Of a DNA stretch of 64,000 bases, positions 1 through 9,521 are shown one piece after another. The stretch is from the NCBI GenBank assembly GCA_900466605.1, contig UBMU01000012.1:186001-250000 (forward strand), read 5' to 3'. The notes below the pieces were generated by a model. That model made no database searches, was not told where the DNA came from, and worked only from the letters and a program-made list of their open reading frames with translations. A program made the translations under genes and the position numbers. The first letter of the stretch is position 1. Each line of letters opens with the position of its first letter. This DNA is from Hyphomicrobiales bacterium. Its GTDB lineage: Bacteria > Pseudomonadota > Alphaproteobacteria > Rhizobiales > Rhizobiaceae.

Positions 1-730
1 TCAGCCATGTCCAACCCAGCGCGATGCCAAGCCCCTGTGCGGCAGCAGCAGCGCACAGGCCATAGTCGCCAAGGCGCCATTCCAATGTATTCGCGGGGGG
101 CCGCAATCCTGCGTCCCGCCACCAATCCGGCCAACCCTGCCATTCGCGCATCGCGTCCTCGATCGAGATCAGAAGCGGCGCTTCAATATCCATAATGTTG
201 GGCGTTCCGGCAGCGGACACTGGTACGATTTCTTCGCGGGCAAGCACAGTCAGATTGACGCCGATCGGTCGCTCCTTTCTGTAGAATAGGGCCAAGTCGA
301 ATTCATCGAGGCGCAGGTGTGCGACATCGTCTGTGACTCGCAAGCGAACTTCGATTCCAGGGATGTCTGCCTTCAACTGAGCGAGACGCCACAAAAACCA
401 TTGGTCCGCGATACCACGCGAGCACGCGATCGTGATCTGACGGGCTCCCGACCAGGAACGCAATCCGTCGGTCACCGAACCCAGCTCGCCAAGCAACCTG
501 CTTACGTCCGCAGCATAGCTCTCGCCGATCGAGGTAAGCTGCACGCCAGAGGGCAAGCGTACAAAAAGCTTGGAGCCGATGAAAGCCTCAAGCTTGCCTA
601 TCTGACGACTGACGGCGCTTTGCGTCAGCCCCATTTCGTTGCCTGCGCGGGAAAAACTGCCCAAACGCGCAGCGCGATCGAACACGACAAGTGCGTTCAA
701 CGGCGGCATGGAGGATCGCCCGGCAGCCAT
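1..730 (-). CDS. LysR-family transcriptional regulator, C-terminus cut by window edge
   Basis: Reading the minus strand from the ATG at 730 gives 243 open codons to the window edge. The first 65 residues form a LysR-type winged HTH (PPLNALVVFDRAARLGSFS, then LTQSAVSRQIGKLEAFIG), followed by a substrate-binding domain with DEFDLALFYRK near residue 135. The PLNAL...RLGSFSRAG opening resembles the GcvA/AmpR branch. The start at 730 has GGAG about 7 bases upstream; an in-frame ATG at 766 has no Shine-Dalgarno. LysR proteins usually regulate a divergent neighbour, but the nearest plus-strand gene (922) is a small unknown. The effector is unknown. Confidence 0.9.
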   Translation of the reverse strand, partial: MAAGRSSMPPLNALVVFDRAARLGSFSRAGNEMGLTQSAVSRQIGKLEAFIGSKLFVRLPSGVQLTSIGESYAADVSRLLGELGSVTDGLRSWSGARQITIACSRGIADQWFLWRLAQLKADIPGIEVRLRVTDDVAHLRLDEFDLALFYRKERPIGVNLTVLAREEIVPVSAAGTPNIMDIEAPLLISIEDAMREWQGWPDWWRDAGLRPPANTLEWRLGDYGLCAAAAAQGLGIALGWTWL

Positions 731-921
731 ACTGTTCTCCAACTGTGATTGCGCGGCAGCTAACATGACGGTGAGAGCAATACAATCCAGCCGCTGAACT
801 GGCTTACGTGTCGGCCAAGTTTTGATCGACAGGCCACCACCAGCTTTCACGGTCTCGGTTTTTCCACGCGCCGCTAGGTAGTATCAGGCCGATTCTTATC
901 CCCCAATGTGCGTGCGCCCGA

Positions 922-1197
922 ATGGAAAACAAGCAATCACGCCGCCTCATGAGAATAAGTCCAAATAGGAACAAAGTGCGAACGATCTCTTGTGTTTCGT
1001 CTCGAGGTTTTCTAGATGTTGCCTTCGTACCAAGCTCCGGAGATTTTCAGTTGACCGTGAAACTTCTAAGAGATCAGCGACAACTGGCGCTAAGTAAGCT
1101 TTCCTTACTCAACGACGATCACCCCCTTCGCGAAAAATACCGCGAATGGATCGAAGAGCTGAATAGAAAAATCGAGCAAGCGAACACATCAACCTAG
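922..1197 (+). CDS. Small hypothetical protein with charged helical C-terminus
   Basis: A 91-codon frame. The last 45 residues are rich in L, K, E and R and look like an amphipathic helix (LALSKLSLLNDDHPLREKY, then EWIEELNRKIEQA). The first half is rich in R and S and less protein-like, so the true start may be an internal GTG near 1054. I do not recognise the family. It lies alone, divergent from the LysR gene. Confidence 0.35.
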   Translation: MENKQSRRLMRISPNRNKVRTISCVSSRGFLDVAFVPSSGDFQLTVKLLRDQRQLALSKLSLLNDDHPLREKYREWIEELNRKIEQANTST

Positions 1198-1490
1198 TTA
1201 GCGACAGGGATATTCTGGTGCCGGTGTCCTCGATTCCTGCACGCTGCCGAAGGCACGAGGCTGGTTCCAGGTGAACATGCGTGAGGCAGTCGCGATCCGC
1301 GATGACCTTCTTCCGATCGTTGCCCATGCACAGGTTCCATGGTTTGGTTCGCTCAATTGACGATCCTGGACATTCGCGGGAGCGGCCACCATTTTGGGGG
1401 CTCGCTCCTATGCGCTTGACCGTCCGTCGGCCTGTCTATGGGAAGTCAGCACATACCGCATACTCACAGTGCATGAGAGAATGAAGCCGG
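1198..1490. other. Gene-poor stretch
   Basis: Short open frames occur on both strands, but none has a convincing Shine-Dalgarno or a recognisable motif. No repeat or RNA gene was seen. Confidence 0.4.
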
Positions 1491-1865
1491 ATGCCATTTT
1501 ATCTAGTAACCCAGACGTCGCTTATCGAGGCCAACGACGAGCATGCTGCCGCAGAAACGGCTTTGGAAAAGATCACAACTGCGCACGTCGTTTCCTTCGC
1601 AGTAAGGCTCAACGAGGACGATACCACTTACCTGACCATTTCCCGCTCTGAAGATGCAGGTCAAAATTTGCCGCAAGCGGGTTGTCTTGCCCGGGAGGCA
1701 AGCTTGTCAGGTCCGATCCTCACCACGAGGGGTGAGGTTCATGCGCCTGACACGGGTGAGCCGGCGTCCAAACCTACCGTTCGTTTGGTGGTGCCGGCGA
1801 CCGCCGTATTTGCTCTTGTCGTAATGGGTGCGTCCATCGGCTTTATCTGCGGGCTGGTACTCTAG
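1491..1865 (+). CDS. Hypothetical protein with C-terminal membrane anchor
   Basis: 124 residues. The N-terminal 60 residues look like a small soluble domain (MPFYLVTQTSLIEANDEHAA, then a strand reading TTYLTISRSED). A spacer follows, then one hydrophobic segment near residues 99-122 (VRLVVPATAVFALVVMGASI onward) that would act as a tail anchor. The residue pattern is typical of real protein, but I cannot name the family. It precedes the ABC transporter operon by 249 bases and is probably not part of it. Confidence 0.6.
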   Translation: MPFYLVTQTSLIEANDEHAAAETALEKITTAHVVSFAVRLNEDDTTYLTISRSEDAGQNLPQAGCLAREASLSGPILTTRGEVHAPDTGEPASKPTVRLVVPATAVFALVVMGASIGFICGLVL

Positions 1866-1958
1866 TATTTGCCTCACGTTTGCTTAATCCGCATCCAGAT
1901 GCGGTTTATCCGTTTCTGCCCAAATGCAGCTGTCGCCCGCACTAAAAAAGCGGCTGAG

Positions 1959-1972
1959 TGAAATATATTTCA
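1959..1972. promoter_or_regulatory. Perfect 14-bp palindrome TGAAATATATTTCA, candidate operator
   Basis: The palindrome lies in the AT-rich leader of the sugar operon. A related imperfect copy, TGAATTATATTGAC, follows at 1978-1991, and a possible -35 TTGACA sits at 1987-1992. TGAA-N6-TTCA resembles AT-rich operators of SorC/DeoR-like sugar regulators, and such a regulator is the fourth gene of the operon. Binding is inferred. Confidence 0.4.
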
Positions 1973-2114
1973 TATCGTGAATTATATTGACATCTTACCT
2001 GCTCCGAGGCTAACTGCGATCACCGGGGCTCGAGGAGGAAATCCGGTTTCACAGTAAGGGCGCCATTCGCGCCATCGGTTTTTTGGGAAGGGGCTTCGGC
2101 CTCGAGGAGGAACT

Positions 2115-3146
2115 TTGCGCAATTTTCTAAGCACGACCGCAATGGCCGTTGTAGCCGCCGCGACGATGAGCACGGCTACGTTGGCTGCTGGAACGGAAAA
2201 CCCTTTTCGCTGCAAACCTGGCGAAAAGTACGTGATGAACGTGATGGTTTCGGGGGTCGAATACTGGTTCCCGGTCTATGAAATGTTCAAGCAGGCTGGT
2301 CAACAGCTCGGCTGCGAAACGGCCTACACCGGCACTCCGGAATATGACGTAAACAAACAAATCGCGACGTTCGACCAGGCTCTGGCTCAAAACCCGGCCG
2401 GTATTCTTGTGCACCCGATGAATTCAGATCCGTTCATCGAGCCGATCAATCGCGCAATCGATCAAGGGACCGCTGTCGTTACCTTTGCGGCCGATTCGCC
2501 TATGTCCAAGCGCATCTCGTTCATAACATCCGATAACACTCGTGAAGGCACATACGCGGCCGACGCGATTGCCAAGAAGTTGGGTGGCAAGGGTGAGTAC
2601 GCGGTTCTGGAAAATCCCGGTCAGGACAACCATGACAAACGCATCGCGGCTTTCATCGCTCGCATGGAAGAAAAATACCCCGATATGAAACTTGTCGGTC
2701 GTGCCGCGTCGAACCAGGACCCCAACAAGGCCTACCAAGGCCTCATGAGCCTTGTGCAGGCGCACCCTAACCTAAATGCCGTGTTCATGCCGGAGGCAAA
2801 TTCCGCAATCGGCGCGGCTCAGGCAAACAAGGAAAGTGGCGGCAAGATCCTGGTCATGTGCGCGGACGTCAACGCCAATATCCTCGACATGATCAAGGCG
2901 GGCGAAGTGTTCGGCTCGATCAACCCGAACCAGGGGATGCAGGGTTACATGGGCTTCATGATGCTATGGCTTGCCAAGCACCCTGAACTGATCGACCCCA
3001 TGAATGACGCAAAGCGCTCGGGTTTCAACCCGATGAGCATTCCCGTTGTCGACAACGGGCTCTCGATCGTGACAGCGGCGAACGCCGACGATTTTTACTG
3101 GGACAAGTATCTCCAGCGTCGCGGCACGAAGGGTATCGAGGAATAG
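2115..3146 (+). CDS. Sugar ABC transporter substrate-binding protein (RbsB/periplasmic-binding type 1)
   Basis: 343 residues from a TTG start preceded by GAGGAGGAAC at the right spacing. Residues 1-24 are a signal peptide ending near TLAAG. The mature protein has the two-lobed ribose-binding fold: VMNVMVSGVEYWF at the start, DQALAQNPAGILVHP in lobe 1, and KILVMCADVNANILDMIKAG plus an SINPNQGMQGYMG loop in lobe 2. It would capture a sugar or polyol in the periplasm for the ATPase and permease that follow. It is first in the operon, 63 bases ahead of the ATPase. The ligand cannot be read from sequence. Confidence 0.93.
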   Translation: MRNFLSTTAMAVVAAATMSTATLAAGTENPFRCKPGEKYVMNVMVSGVEYWFPVYEMFKQAGQQLGCETAYTGTPEYDVNKQIATFDQALAQNPAGILVHPMNSDPFIEPINRAIDQGTAVVTFAADSPMSKRISFITSDNTREGTYAADAIAKKLGGKGEYAVLENPGQDNHDKRIAAFIARMEEKYPDMKLVGRAASNQDPNKAYQGLMSLVQAHPNLNAVFMPEANSAIGAAQANKESGGKILVMCADVNANILDMIKAGEVFGSINPNQGMQGYMGFMMLWLAKHPELIDPMNDAKRSGFNPMSIPVVDNGLSIVTAANADDFYWDKYLQRRGTKGIEE

Positions 3147-3209
3147 CTATGCAAACCGGCTGCCCGGTACACGCTGGGCAGCCAACGCGCAAAGCAAGGG
3201 GAGAGAGCC

Positions 3210-4748
3210 ATGACGCCCGTCTTGGAGATACGCAACATCAGCAAGAGCTTCGGTGCAATCAAGGCATTGACCGACGTAAACCTTAGCCTCGAGAAGGGCG
3301 AAGTTCATGCGCTCTGCGGCGAAAATGGCGCGGGAAAATCCACACTGATGAACATCATCGCTGGCGTGTTTCAGCCCAATGAGGGCGAAATTCTCATCGA
3401 GGGCAAACGTGTAAAGATCTCCTCACCAGCCATTGCGCAATCTATTGGCATTGGGCTTGTTCACCAGGAAATCGCCCTTTGCCCCGATGCGACGGTTGCA
3501 GAGAACATGTTCATGGCGGCGACCAATCGAAGACGGTCGCCCCTGATGAACTATGGAAAGCTCGAGCGGGAAGCCCAGGTCGTCATGAACCGCCTCGCGC
3601 CAATCGATGTTCGCCAGAAGGTTGGCGATCTACCGATCTCTAGCCAGCAACTGGTCGAGATCGCCAAGGCATTGACGCTCGATTGCCGCGTCTTGATCTT
3701 CGATGAGCCCACCGCAGCCTTGACGGAGGCGGAAGCGCAAATCCTGTTCGGCATCATCAACGATCTGAAGGCGAACGGCATTTCAATCGTATACATCAGC
3801 CATCGGATGGCGGAAATATTCAGCCTTTGCGACCGGGTTACGGTGTTTCGCGACGGGCGGTACGTAGCAACGGAAAAGGTGGCCGCTCTGTCCCCTGACG
3901 ACGTGGTTCGCCTAATGGTCGGCCGCGAGATCACGCAGCTCTATCCCGACAAGCAACCGGAGGACAATCGCCCCGGCAAAGCTATCCTTTCTGTTCGCGA
4001 TCTTGGCGACGGAACGCGGTTCAACGATGTAAGCTTTGATGTGCGTGAAGGGGAAATTCTCGGGATTGGCGGGCTTATCGGGTCCGGTAGAACCGAAATC
4101 GCCGAAGGCATTTGCGGGCTGCGCAGGACAACACAGGGCAACGTCCAGTTGCTAGGTAAGGTCCTACACTTGTCGTCCTACGCAGACGCGGTAGGCGAAG
4201 GTGTCGTCTATCTCTCCGAGGACCGCAAAGGTTGTGGCGTCTTTCTGGATCTGTCGATCGCTCAAAACATCGCCGCACTCGATCTAGAGTCGCTGACCGG
4301 ACGTTTCGGGCTCTTGAATTCGAAGGTCGAGGCAGAACGGGCGCAAACCCTTGCGCGTCGCCTTGGCGTGCGCATGGGCGGGATCGATATGCCCGTCTCA
4401 TCGTTGTCCGGTGGCAATCAACAGAAGGTCGCCATTGCCAAGCAGCTGGCAGTTGATCCGAAAGTTATCATCATGGACGAGCCGACAAGAGGCATCGACG
4501 TCGGCGCAAAATCTGAAATCCACCGCTTGCTGCGTGAACTCGCGCATACAGGGATAGGTATCGTTGTAATCACGTCGGAGCTGCCGGAACTTTTAGGGCT
4601 CTGCGACCGGGCAATCGTTATTCGCGAAGGCATGATTGCCGGAGAAGTAGCCGGCGATGCAATGACCGAGGAGGCCATCATGCGCCTTGCATCAGGCGTG
4701 GGCGTGCGCCAGCACCAAAGAAGAGGGGCTTCAAGCCATGCCCTTTGA
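3210..4748 (+). CDS. Sugar ABC transporter ATP-binding protein, duplicated ATPase (RbsA type)
   Basis: 512 residues with two ABC domains, as in the RbsA/MglA/XylG family. The N-terminal domain has Walker [10 protein letters not shown] and Walker [11 protein letters not shown]. The C-terminal domain has the degenerate GLIGSGRTE loop, the signature LSGGNQQKV and Walker [24 protein letters not shown] lies ahead of the ATG at 3210. It energises import with the permease, whose start overlaps its 3' end. Domain content and length are normal. Confidence 0.95.
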   Translation: MTPVLEIRNISKSFGAIKALTDVNLSLEKGEVHALCGENGAGKSTLMNIIAGVFQPNEGEILIEGKRVKISSPAIAQSIGIGLVHQEIALCPDATVAENMFMAATNRRRSPLMNYGKLEREAQVVMNRLAPIDVRQKVGDLPISSQQLVEIAKALTLDCRVLIFDEPTAALTEAEAQILFGIINDLKANGISIVYISHRMAEIFSLCDRVTVFRDGRYVATEKVAALSPDDVVRLMVGREITQLYPDKQPEDNRPGKAILSVRDLGDGTRFNDVSFDVREGEILGIGGLIGSGRTEIAEGICGLRRTTQGNVQLLGKVLHLSSYADAVGEGVVYLSEDRKGCGVFLDLSIAQNIAALDLESLTGRFGLLNSKVEAERAQTLARRLGVRMGGIDMPVSSLSGGNQQKVAIAKQLAVDPKVIIMDEPTRGIDVGAKSEIHRLLRELAHTGIGIVVITSELPELLGLCDRAIVIREGMIAGEVAGDAMTEEAIMRLASGVGVRQHQRRGASSHAL

Positions 4749-5766
4749 CGAAGAAACAGTGACGGGAGACAGGGCAATGACAGACCACGCGTTGGTGATA
4801 ACGAAGGAGCGGGCTCCCTCCTGGAAAAAGCTTGGAACGATGCGGGAAGCGGGTCTCATCGCCATTATACTGGCGCTCTGCATCCTCATGAGTTTTGCAT
4901 CACCGCATTTTCTCACGCTTGGCAACTTCAGGGCGATGATGATGTCTTTCTCGGTGGAGGGCATTGTCGTCGTCGGGATGACAATTCTCCTGATCGTCGG
5001 CGGTATCGATCTGTCTGTCGGGTCGGTCGTCTGTTTCTCCATGGTCTTGTCAGGATCGTTGTTCCTCGTGGGAATGGATCCATGGAGTGCCTCCTTGGTT
5101 GGCATCCTTGCGAGCGCGCTTATTGGCTGCGTGATGGGTTTCTTCGTAACGGTCATTGGGCTCAATCATTTTATAACGTCGCTTGCGGCAATGGTCATCG
5201 TGCGGGGCGTCTGCCTGATCATCACCAAAGGAACGCCGCTTTCGCTGTTCACGCTACCGCCATCATTTAAAGCCGTCGGTCAGGGCACATTTTATGGGAT
5301 CCCGTACGTCATTTTGATCTTCGTCGCGATCGTAGCGCTTTTCGATTTTCTGCTGCGCCGGGCAACCGCCTTCCGCAAGGTCTTTTATACCGGCAGCAAT
5401 GAGAAGGCGGCCCTCTACTCTGGCATCAAGACAAGCCAGGTGAAATTCTGGGTGACCGTGCTGTGTGCGACGTTATCAGGTGTTGCGGGTGTCATCTACA
5501 TGTCGCGCTTCGGTGCAGCCACGCCTACCTTTGGCGTCGGGATGGAACTCAACATCATCGCGGCTGCGGTTATCGGAGGTGCGTCCTTGAGCGGGGGCTC
5601 AGGTACAATCCTCGGAGCAATTCTCGGCATCGCGCTCCTATCGGTGGTGACCAGTTCGCTGATCCTGCTGAATATCTCGGTCTATTGGCAGGATATGATA
5701 AAAGGCTGCATTCTGCTCGCCGCCGTTTCCATCGACCATTTCCTACATACCCGGAAGGCTGCCTGA
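4738..5766 (+). CDS. Sugar ABC transporter permease (RbsC type)
   Basis: About 342 residues, with multiple hydrophobic segments from residue 35 on and the family motif [10 protein letters not shown] near residue 80, plus [11 protein letters not shown] near the C-terminus, both typical of BPD_transp_2 permeases. Two starts are plausible: ATG 4738, overlapping the ATPase stop by 11 bases with GAGGGG upstream, or ATG 4777 (329 residues). A further upstream frame opening is unlikely to be used. The single permease would work as a homodimer with the duplicated ATPase. Confidence 0.92.
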   Translation: MPFDEETVTGDRAMTDHALVITKERAPSWKKLGTMREAGLIAIILALCILMSFASPHFLTLGNFRAMMMSFSVEGIVVVGMTILLIVGGIDLSVGSVVCFSMVLSGSLFLVGMDPWSASLVGILASALIGCVMGFFVTVIGLNHFITSLAAMVIVRGVCLIITKGTPLSLFTLPPSFKAVGQGTFYGIPYVILIFVAIVALFDFLLRRATAFRKVFYTGSNEKAALYSGIKTSQVKFWVTVLCATLSGVAGVIYMSRFGAATPTFGVGMELNIIAAAVIGGASLSGGSGTILGAILGIALLSVVTSSLILLNISVYWQDMIKGCILLAAVSIDHFLHTRKAA

Positions 5767-5767
5767 C

Positions 5768-6769
5768 ATGCCGACTGTCAAATCCAAGACCATCTCCTTG
5801 CCGCGTGAGGAAATCGTAATCGCGCGCCAGATGCACCAGGCACTCGTACTCCATTTCCTAGAGGGGCTCACCCAGGCCCAGATTGCCGACCAACTTGGCA
5901 TCTCGCACGCCACCGTGAACCGGTTGATCAAGCGTGGGCGCCAGCTTGGCCTCGTAGAGATCAAAATTAAGTCTCCTGTCGAGCCACTTCTCGATATGGA
6001 AGAGCAACTCCTTGCCCTCGGCGGCATCAGTCGTGCCGTGGTCGTCCCCACCGTCTCTGATAATCCACAAACCGCATTGCAAGCGGTCGGCGAGGCAGCA
6101 GCACGACTGCTGCTTGAAGAGATCACCGACGGTGACACGATCTGCATCACCGGCGGGAAGGGTGTCAGTGCCGTGGTTGCAGGGCTTCAGGCGCCACGAC
6201 GCTTCGATGTCGAGGTCATCCCCGCCACCGGGTGCGTCCAGGGCAAGCACTATACAGACGTCAACCATGTTTCGACGATGCTGGCTGACCGCCTCGGTGG
6301 GCGCTCATTCCAGATCCATGCGCCACTTTTTGCCGACAGTGCTGTCGAACGTGAAATGCTGATCAACATGCGTTCAGTTTCTGACGTCTTCAAGAGAGCA
6401 CGGGAAGCCAAGGTCGCGATTGTCGGCATCGGTTCAATTCTTTCCGCCGACTCCAGTTACTATGACCTGCATCCATCCTCTAGTACGGACCGCGTTGCAA
6501 TCGAACGCTCCGGAGCGTCGTGCGAACTGCTCGCCCATCTGCTGGATGATCAAGGCACCGTCTGTGACTACAGCCTCAATCGTTCGCTCGTCTCGCTGAC
6601 GCTACCCGAGTTTGCGTCGATCCCCACAAAAATTGGTGTGGCCAGCGGGCCAAATAAGGCAGGGCCAATCTTGAGCGTCATGCGCGGTCATCATCTCGAT
6701 ACGCTTGTTACCGATGAAGCGACTGGAGCGCGTGTTCTTGCACTGGCAAACAAAGGACACCATGCATGA
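5768..6769 (+). CDS. SorC/DeoR-type sugar-binding transcriptional regulator
   Basis: 333 residues. Residues about 20-60 are a helix-turn-helix (LTQAQIADQLGISHATVNRL), followed by a sugar-phosphate-binding SorC domain with GDTICITGGKGVSAVVAGL near residue 125 and KVAIVGIGS near 215. This is the EryD/LsrR-like architecture, so the likely effector is a phosphorylated pathway intermediate. It starts one base after the permease stop and overlaps the next gene by ATGA, so it is co-transcribed with its presumed targets. A candidate operator is at 1959-1972. Confidence 0.92.
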   Translation: MPTVKSKTISLPREEIVIARQMHQALVLHFLEGLTQAQIADQLGISHATVNRLIKRGRQLGLVEIKIKSPVEPLLDMEEQLLALGGISRAVVVPTVSDNPQTALQAVGEAAARLLLEEITDGDTICITGGKGVSAVVAGLQAPRRFDVEVIPATGCVQGKHYTDVNHVSTMLADRLGGRSFQIHAPLFADSAVEREMLINMRSVSDVFKRAREAKVAIVGIGSILSADSSYYDLHPSSSTDRVAIERSGASCELLAHLLDDQGTVCDYSLNRSLVSLTLPEFASIPTKIGVASGPNKAGPILSVMRGHHLDTLVTDEATGARVLALANKGHHA

Positions 6770-7761
6770 GCAAACAACAGTGGATGCGCGAAATAGGCAA
6801 GTCGGGTGTGACCGCCTCAGCCGTTGGCCTTGGGACTTGGGCGATCGGCGGTTGGATGTGGGGAGGCAGTGATGAGGCGCAATCAATCGCGGCGATCCAG
6901 GCATCACTAGACGCTGGGGTGACGCTTATCGACACGGCGCCCGCCTACGGCCTTGGCCGATCAGAGGAAATCGTTGGCAAGGCGCTGAATGGCCGCCGCA
7001 GCAAAGCTATTATCGCTACCAAATGCGGCCTTGTGTGGCACACGAGCAAGGGCAGGCACTTCTTCGATCAAGATGGCAAGCCCGTCCACCGATACCTCGG
7101 TCGGGATGCGATCTTTTACGAGGTAGAAAGCAGCCTTCGGCGCCTCGGAACCGACTACATCGATCTTTATATTACCCACTGGCAGGATCCGACCACCCCG
7201 ATCGAAGAAACGATGAGGGCGCTGGAAGACCTCAAGACCGCAGGCAAGATCCGTGCGATTGGTGCCAGTAATGTCAGCGCCGTCGAACTCGAAGCCTACA
7301 TCTCGGTGGGAGGTCTGGATGCCATCCAGGAACGCTTCAGCATGATCGACCGGGAGATCGAGACCGATCTGTTGCCGCTGACGAGAGCAAAGGGAATCTC
7401 AACACTAAGCTATTCCTCGCTTGCGCTTGGCCTCCTGTCAGGCACGATTGGACCGGACAGGATCTTTTCCGGAGATGACCAGCGGCGTGACAGCTCACGC
7501 TTTTCCATTTCCAATCGAGAAAAGGCAATGGCTTTTGCCAGCGCAATACGGCCGATCGCCGAAAAACACTCTGCCAGCATTGCGCAAACGGTTATCGCCT
7601 GGACCCTTTCGCAGCCGGGGGTGACTTTCGCGCTTTGTGGCGCCCGCAATCCCGAGCAAGCGCTCGACAACGCGCGCGCCGGATTAATTCGGCTCGACCC
7701 AGACGATCATTCAGCCATCGATACTGCCATCTCGGCGAAACTCACGGCTATGGACAGGTAA
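6766..7761 (+). CDS. Aldo/keto reductase
   Basis: 331 residues. The AKR barrel is clear: GLGTWAIGGWMWGG near residue 25, LIDTAPAYGLGRSEEIVGKA with the catalytic Asp and Tyr, IIATKCGL with the catalytic Lys, YIDLYITHWQDPTTPIEETM with the His, and IGASNVSA for the nicotinamide site. It uses NAD(P)H to interconvert an aldehyde or ketone and an alcohol. It overlaps the regulator stop by ATGA. In context it may oxidise the imported substrate or reduce the short aldehyde released by the aldolase; the sequence does not decide. Confidence 0.93.
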   Translation: MSKQQWMREIGKSGVTASAVGLGTWAIGGWMWGGSDEAQSIAAIQASLDAGVTLIDTAPAYGLGRSEEIVGKALNGRRSKAIIATKCGLVWHTSKGRHFFDQDGKPVHRYLGRDAIFYEVESSLRRLGTDYIDLYITHWQDPTTPIEETMRALEDLKTAGKIRAIGASNVSAVELEAYISVGGLDAIQERFSMIDREIETDLLPLTRAKGISTLSYSSLALGLLSGTIGPDRIFSGDDQRRDSSRFSISNREKAMAFASAIRPIAEKHSASIAQTVIAWTLSQPGVTFALCGARNPEQALDNARAGLIRLDPDDHSAIDTAISAKLTAMDR

Positions 7762-7769
7762 CCGCCATC

Positions 7770-9521
7770 ATGAATCGAGCAGAGACATTGGACGGGCTTC
7801 GCCAAAGCCCGAAGGTGGACGTATGTGTCATTGGCGGCGGCATCAACGGGATCAGCGTTTTTCGGGAGTTGGCGCTGCAGGGGCTCTCTGTGCTTCTTGT
7901 CGAAAAGCATGACTATTGCTCCGGCGCGAGTTCGGCACTGTCGCGTATGGTGCATGGTGGGCTTCGGTATCTGGAAAACGGCGAGTTCAAGCTGGTGCAG
8001 GAGTCACTTGCTGAACGTGACAGATTGCTAACGAACGCCCCCCACTACGTCGCGCCCTTGCCGACGACGGTTCCCGTCTTCGGTCTCTTTTCCGGTCTTG
8101 GAAACAGTGTCGTTCGCTTTTTTGGGTTGACCCGTCGACCCAGCCGTCGTGGTGCCGTCGCGATCAAGATGGGGCTTGGCATCTACGACTTCCTGACCCG
8201 TAAGCGTGCGATGATGCCACGCCACCAGTTTCGTGGCAAACGCATGACGCTCGCCAAATGGCCGGCGCTGAACACCGACATAATGAGTTCCGCAACCTAC
8301 TTTGATGCCTGGGTCAGTCATCCAGAGCGACTTGGTATCGAGTTGCTTGACGATGGGCTCTTTGCGAGCGGTATGGCGAGAGCGCTGAACTATGCGGAGA
8401 TCAGTCCAGACGGTGCCGGCGCATTTGTTGTCCATGACACGATCGATGGCTCGTCCGTGGTCGTCAAGCCCAAGCTTATCATCAACGCAACCGGCGGATG
8501 GATCGACATCACCAACAGCAAACTCTTCTCGCCGCAAGCACGTCCGCAATCCCTTATGGGCGGTACAAAAGGATCTCATCTCGTCATCGACAACGCAGCG
8601 CTCTACGACGCGCTCGCGGACCACATGATCTACTACGAGAACGAGGACGGCCGGATCTGCATTCTCTTCCCCTACCTGGGAAAGGTGCTGGTCGGATCGA
8701 CCGATATTCGCGTCAGCGACCCCGATACGGCCCGCTGTGAAACGGATGAACGGGACTATATTCTGCAGTCTCTTGCCTTTGTCCTCCCGGGCATCGAGAT
8801 CAGGCCCGAGGAAATCAGCTTTCAGTTCTCCGGTGTCAGGCCTTTGCCTGTCAGCACCGACAGCTTCACGGGTCGCATCCCGCGTGACCACTTCTGCACG
8901 GTCATCGAGTCCGAAGCTGAGGGGCAGCCGGCAGTGGTGTGCATGATTGGCGGCAAATGGACGACCTTTCGTTCCTTCGGGGAGTTGGCCGCTGACCTTG
9001 CCTTGGAGCGGTTGCAAAAAAGGCGTGCGGTTTCGACCACCGAACGCCCCATCGGCGGCGGCCGCCGTTTTCCCCTGGATCGCGCTGCCTGGATCGCCAA
9101 AGTGGCAAATGAGAAGGGCATCTCCGCGGTCCGCTTGGCCGAACTCTTTGCTCGCTATGGAACGCAGGCAGAAGCAATCGCGGACTTCATCGTTGCGGCT
9201 CCTGATACACAATTGCCGCATCCGGCCTACTCGGCTCGTGAACTCCTTTTCCTGATCCGCAATGAAGCGGCAGAACGGCTCGATGACGTGCTGTTGAGGC
9301 GCACGACGCTTGCCATCACCGGCGACCTCTCACTCGAGATGATGGACGCCGTGCTCCTGCTTCTTGCAGCTGAGAAATCCTGGACGCCGGCGCAACAGCT
9401 AGCTGAGCGAAGCCGCTTTCTCATTCTTTTGCGCGAACGCCATGGCGTTGACGAGCAAGCCCTTTTTGAACGGAACGAACGAAGGAGCATGAAATGCGAA
9501 ACAACAGCAAAGTCAGGATGA
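7770..9521 (+). CDS. FAD-dependent glycerol-3-phosphate dehydrogenase-like protein (GlpD/EryB-like)
   Basis: 583 residues from ATG 7770. It carries the FAD dinucleotide motif VCVIGGGINGISVFRELA at the N-terminus, then SSALSRMVHGGLRYLENGEF, a hallmark of GlpD, and the C-terminal GlpD helical domain. GlpD-family enzymes oxidise polyol phosphates at the membrane and pass electrons to quinone; EryB is the relative acting on erythritol phosphate. Beside an FGGY kinase and an aldolase rather than glycerol genes, the substrate is more likely a C4-C6 polyol phosphate. Its 3' end overlaps the aldolase by 28 bases. Confidence 0.9.
   Translation: MNRAETLDGLRQSPKVDVCVIGGGINGISVFRELALQGLSVLLVEKHDYCSGASSALSRMVHGGLRYLENGEFKLVQESLAERDRLLTNAPHYVAPLPTTVPVFGLFSGLGNSVVRFFGLTRRPSRRGAVAIKMGLGIYDFLTRKRAMMPRHQFRGKRMTLAKWPALNTDIMSSATYFDAWVSHPERLGIELLDDGLFASGMARALNYAEISPDGAGAFVVHDTIDGSSVVVKPKLIINATGGWIDITNSKLFSPQARPQSLMGGTKGSHLVIDNAALYDALADHMIYYENEDGRICILFPYLGKVLVGSTDIRVSDPDTARCETDERDYILQSLAFVLPGIEIRPEEISFQFSGVRPLPVSTDSFTGRIPRDHFCTVIESEAEGQPAVVCMIGGKWTTFRSFGELAADLALERLQKRRAVSTTERPIGGGRRFPLDRAAWIAKVANEKGISAVRLAELFARYGTQAEAIADFIVAAPDTQLPHPAYSARELLFLIRNEAAERLDDVLLRRTTLAITGDLSLEMMDAVLLLLAAEKSWTPAQQLAERSRFLILLRERHGVDEQALFERNERRSMKCETTAKSG

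Noticed and set aside
317..748. Long plus-strand open frame over the first gene
   Set aside because: It is the complement of the LysR regulator, whose minus-strand translation has a clear HTH.
8028..9221. A 397-codon minus-strand frame inside the GlpD-like gene
   Set aside because: No family motif; the plus strand encodes an unmistakable flavoprotein.
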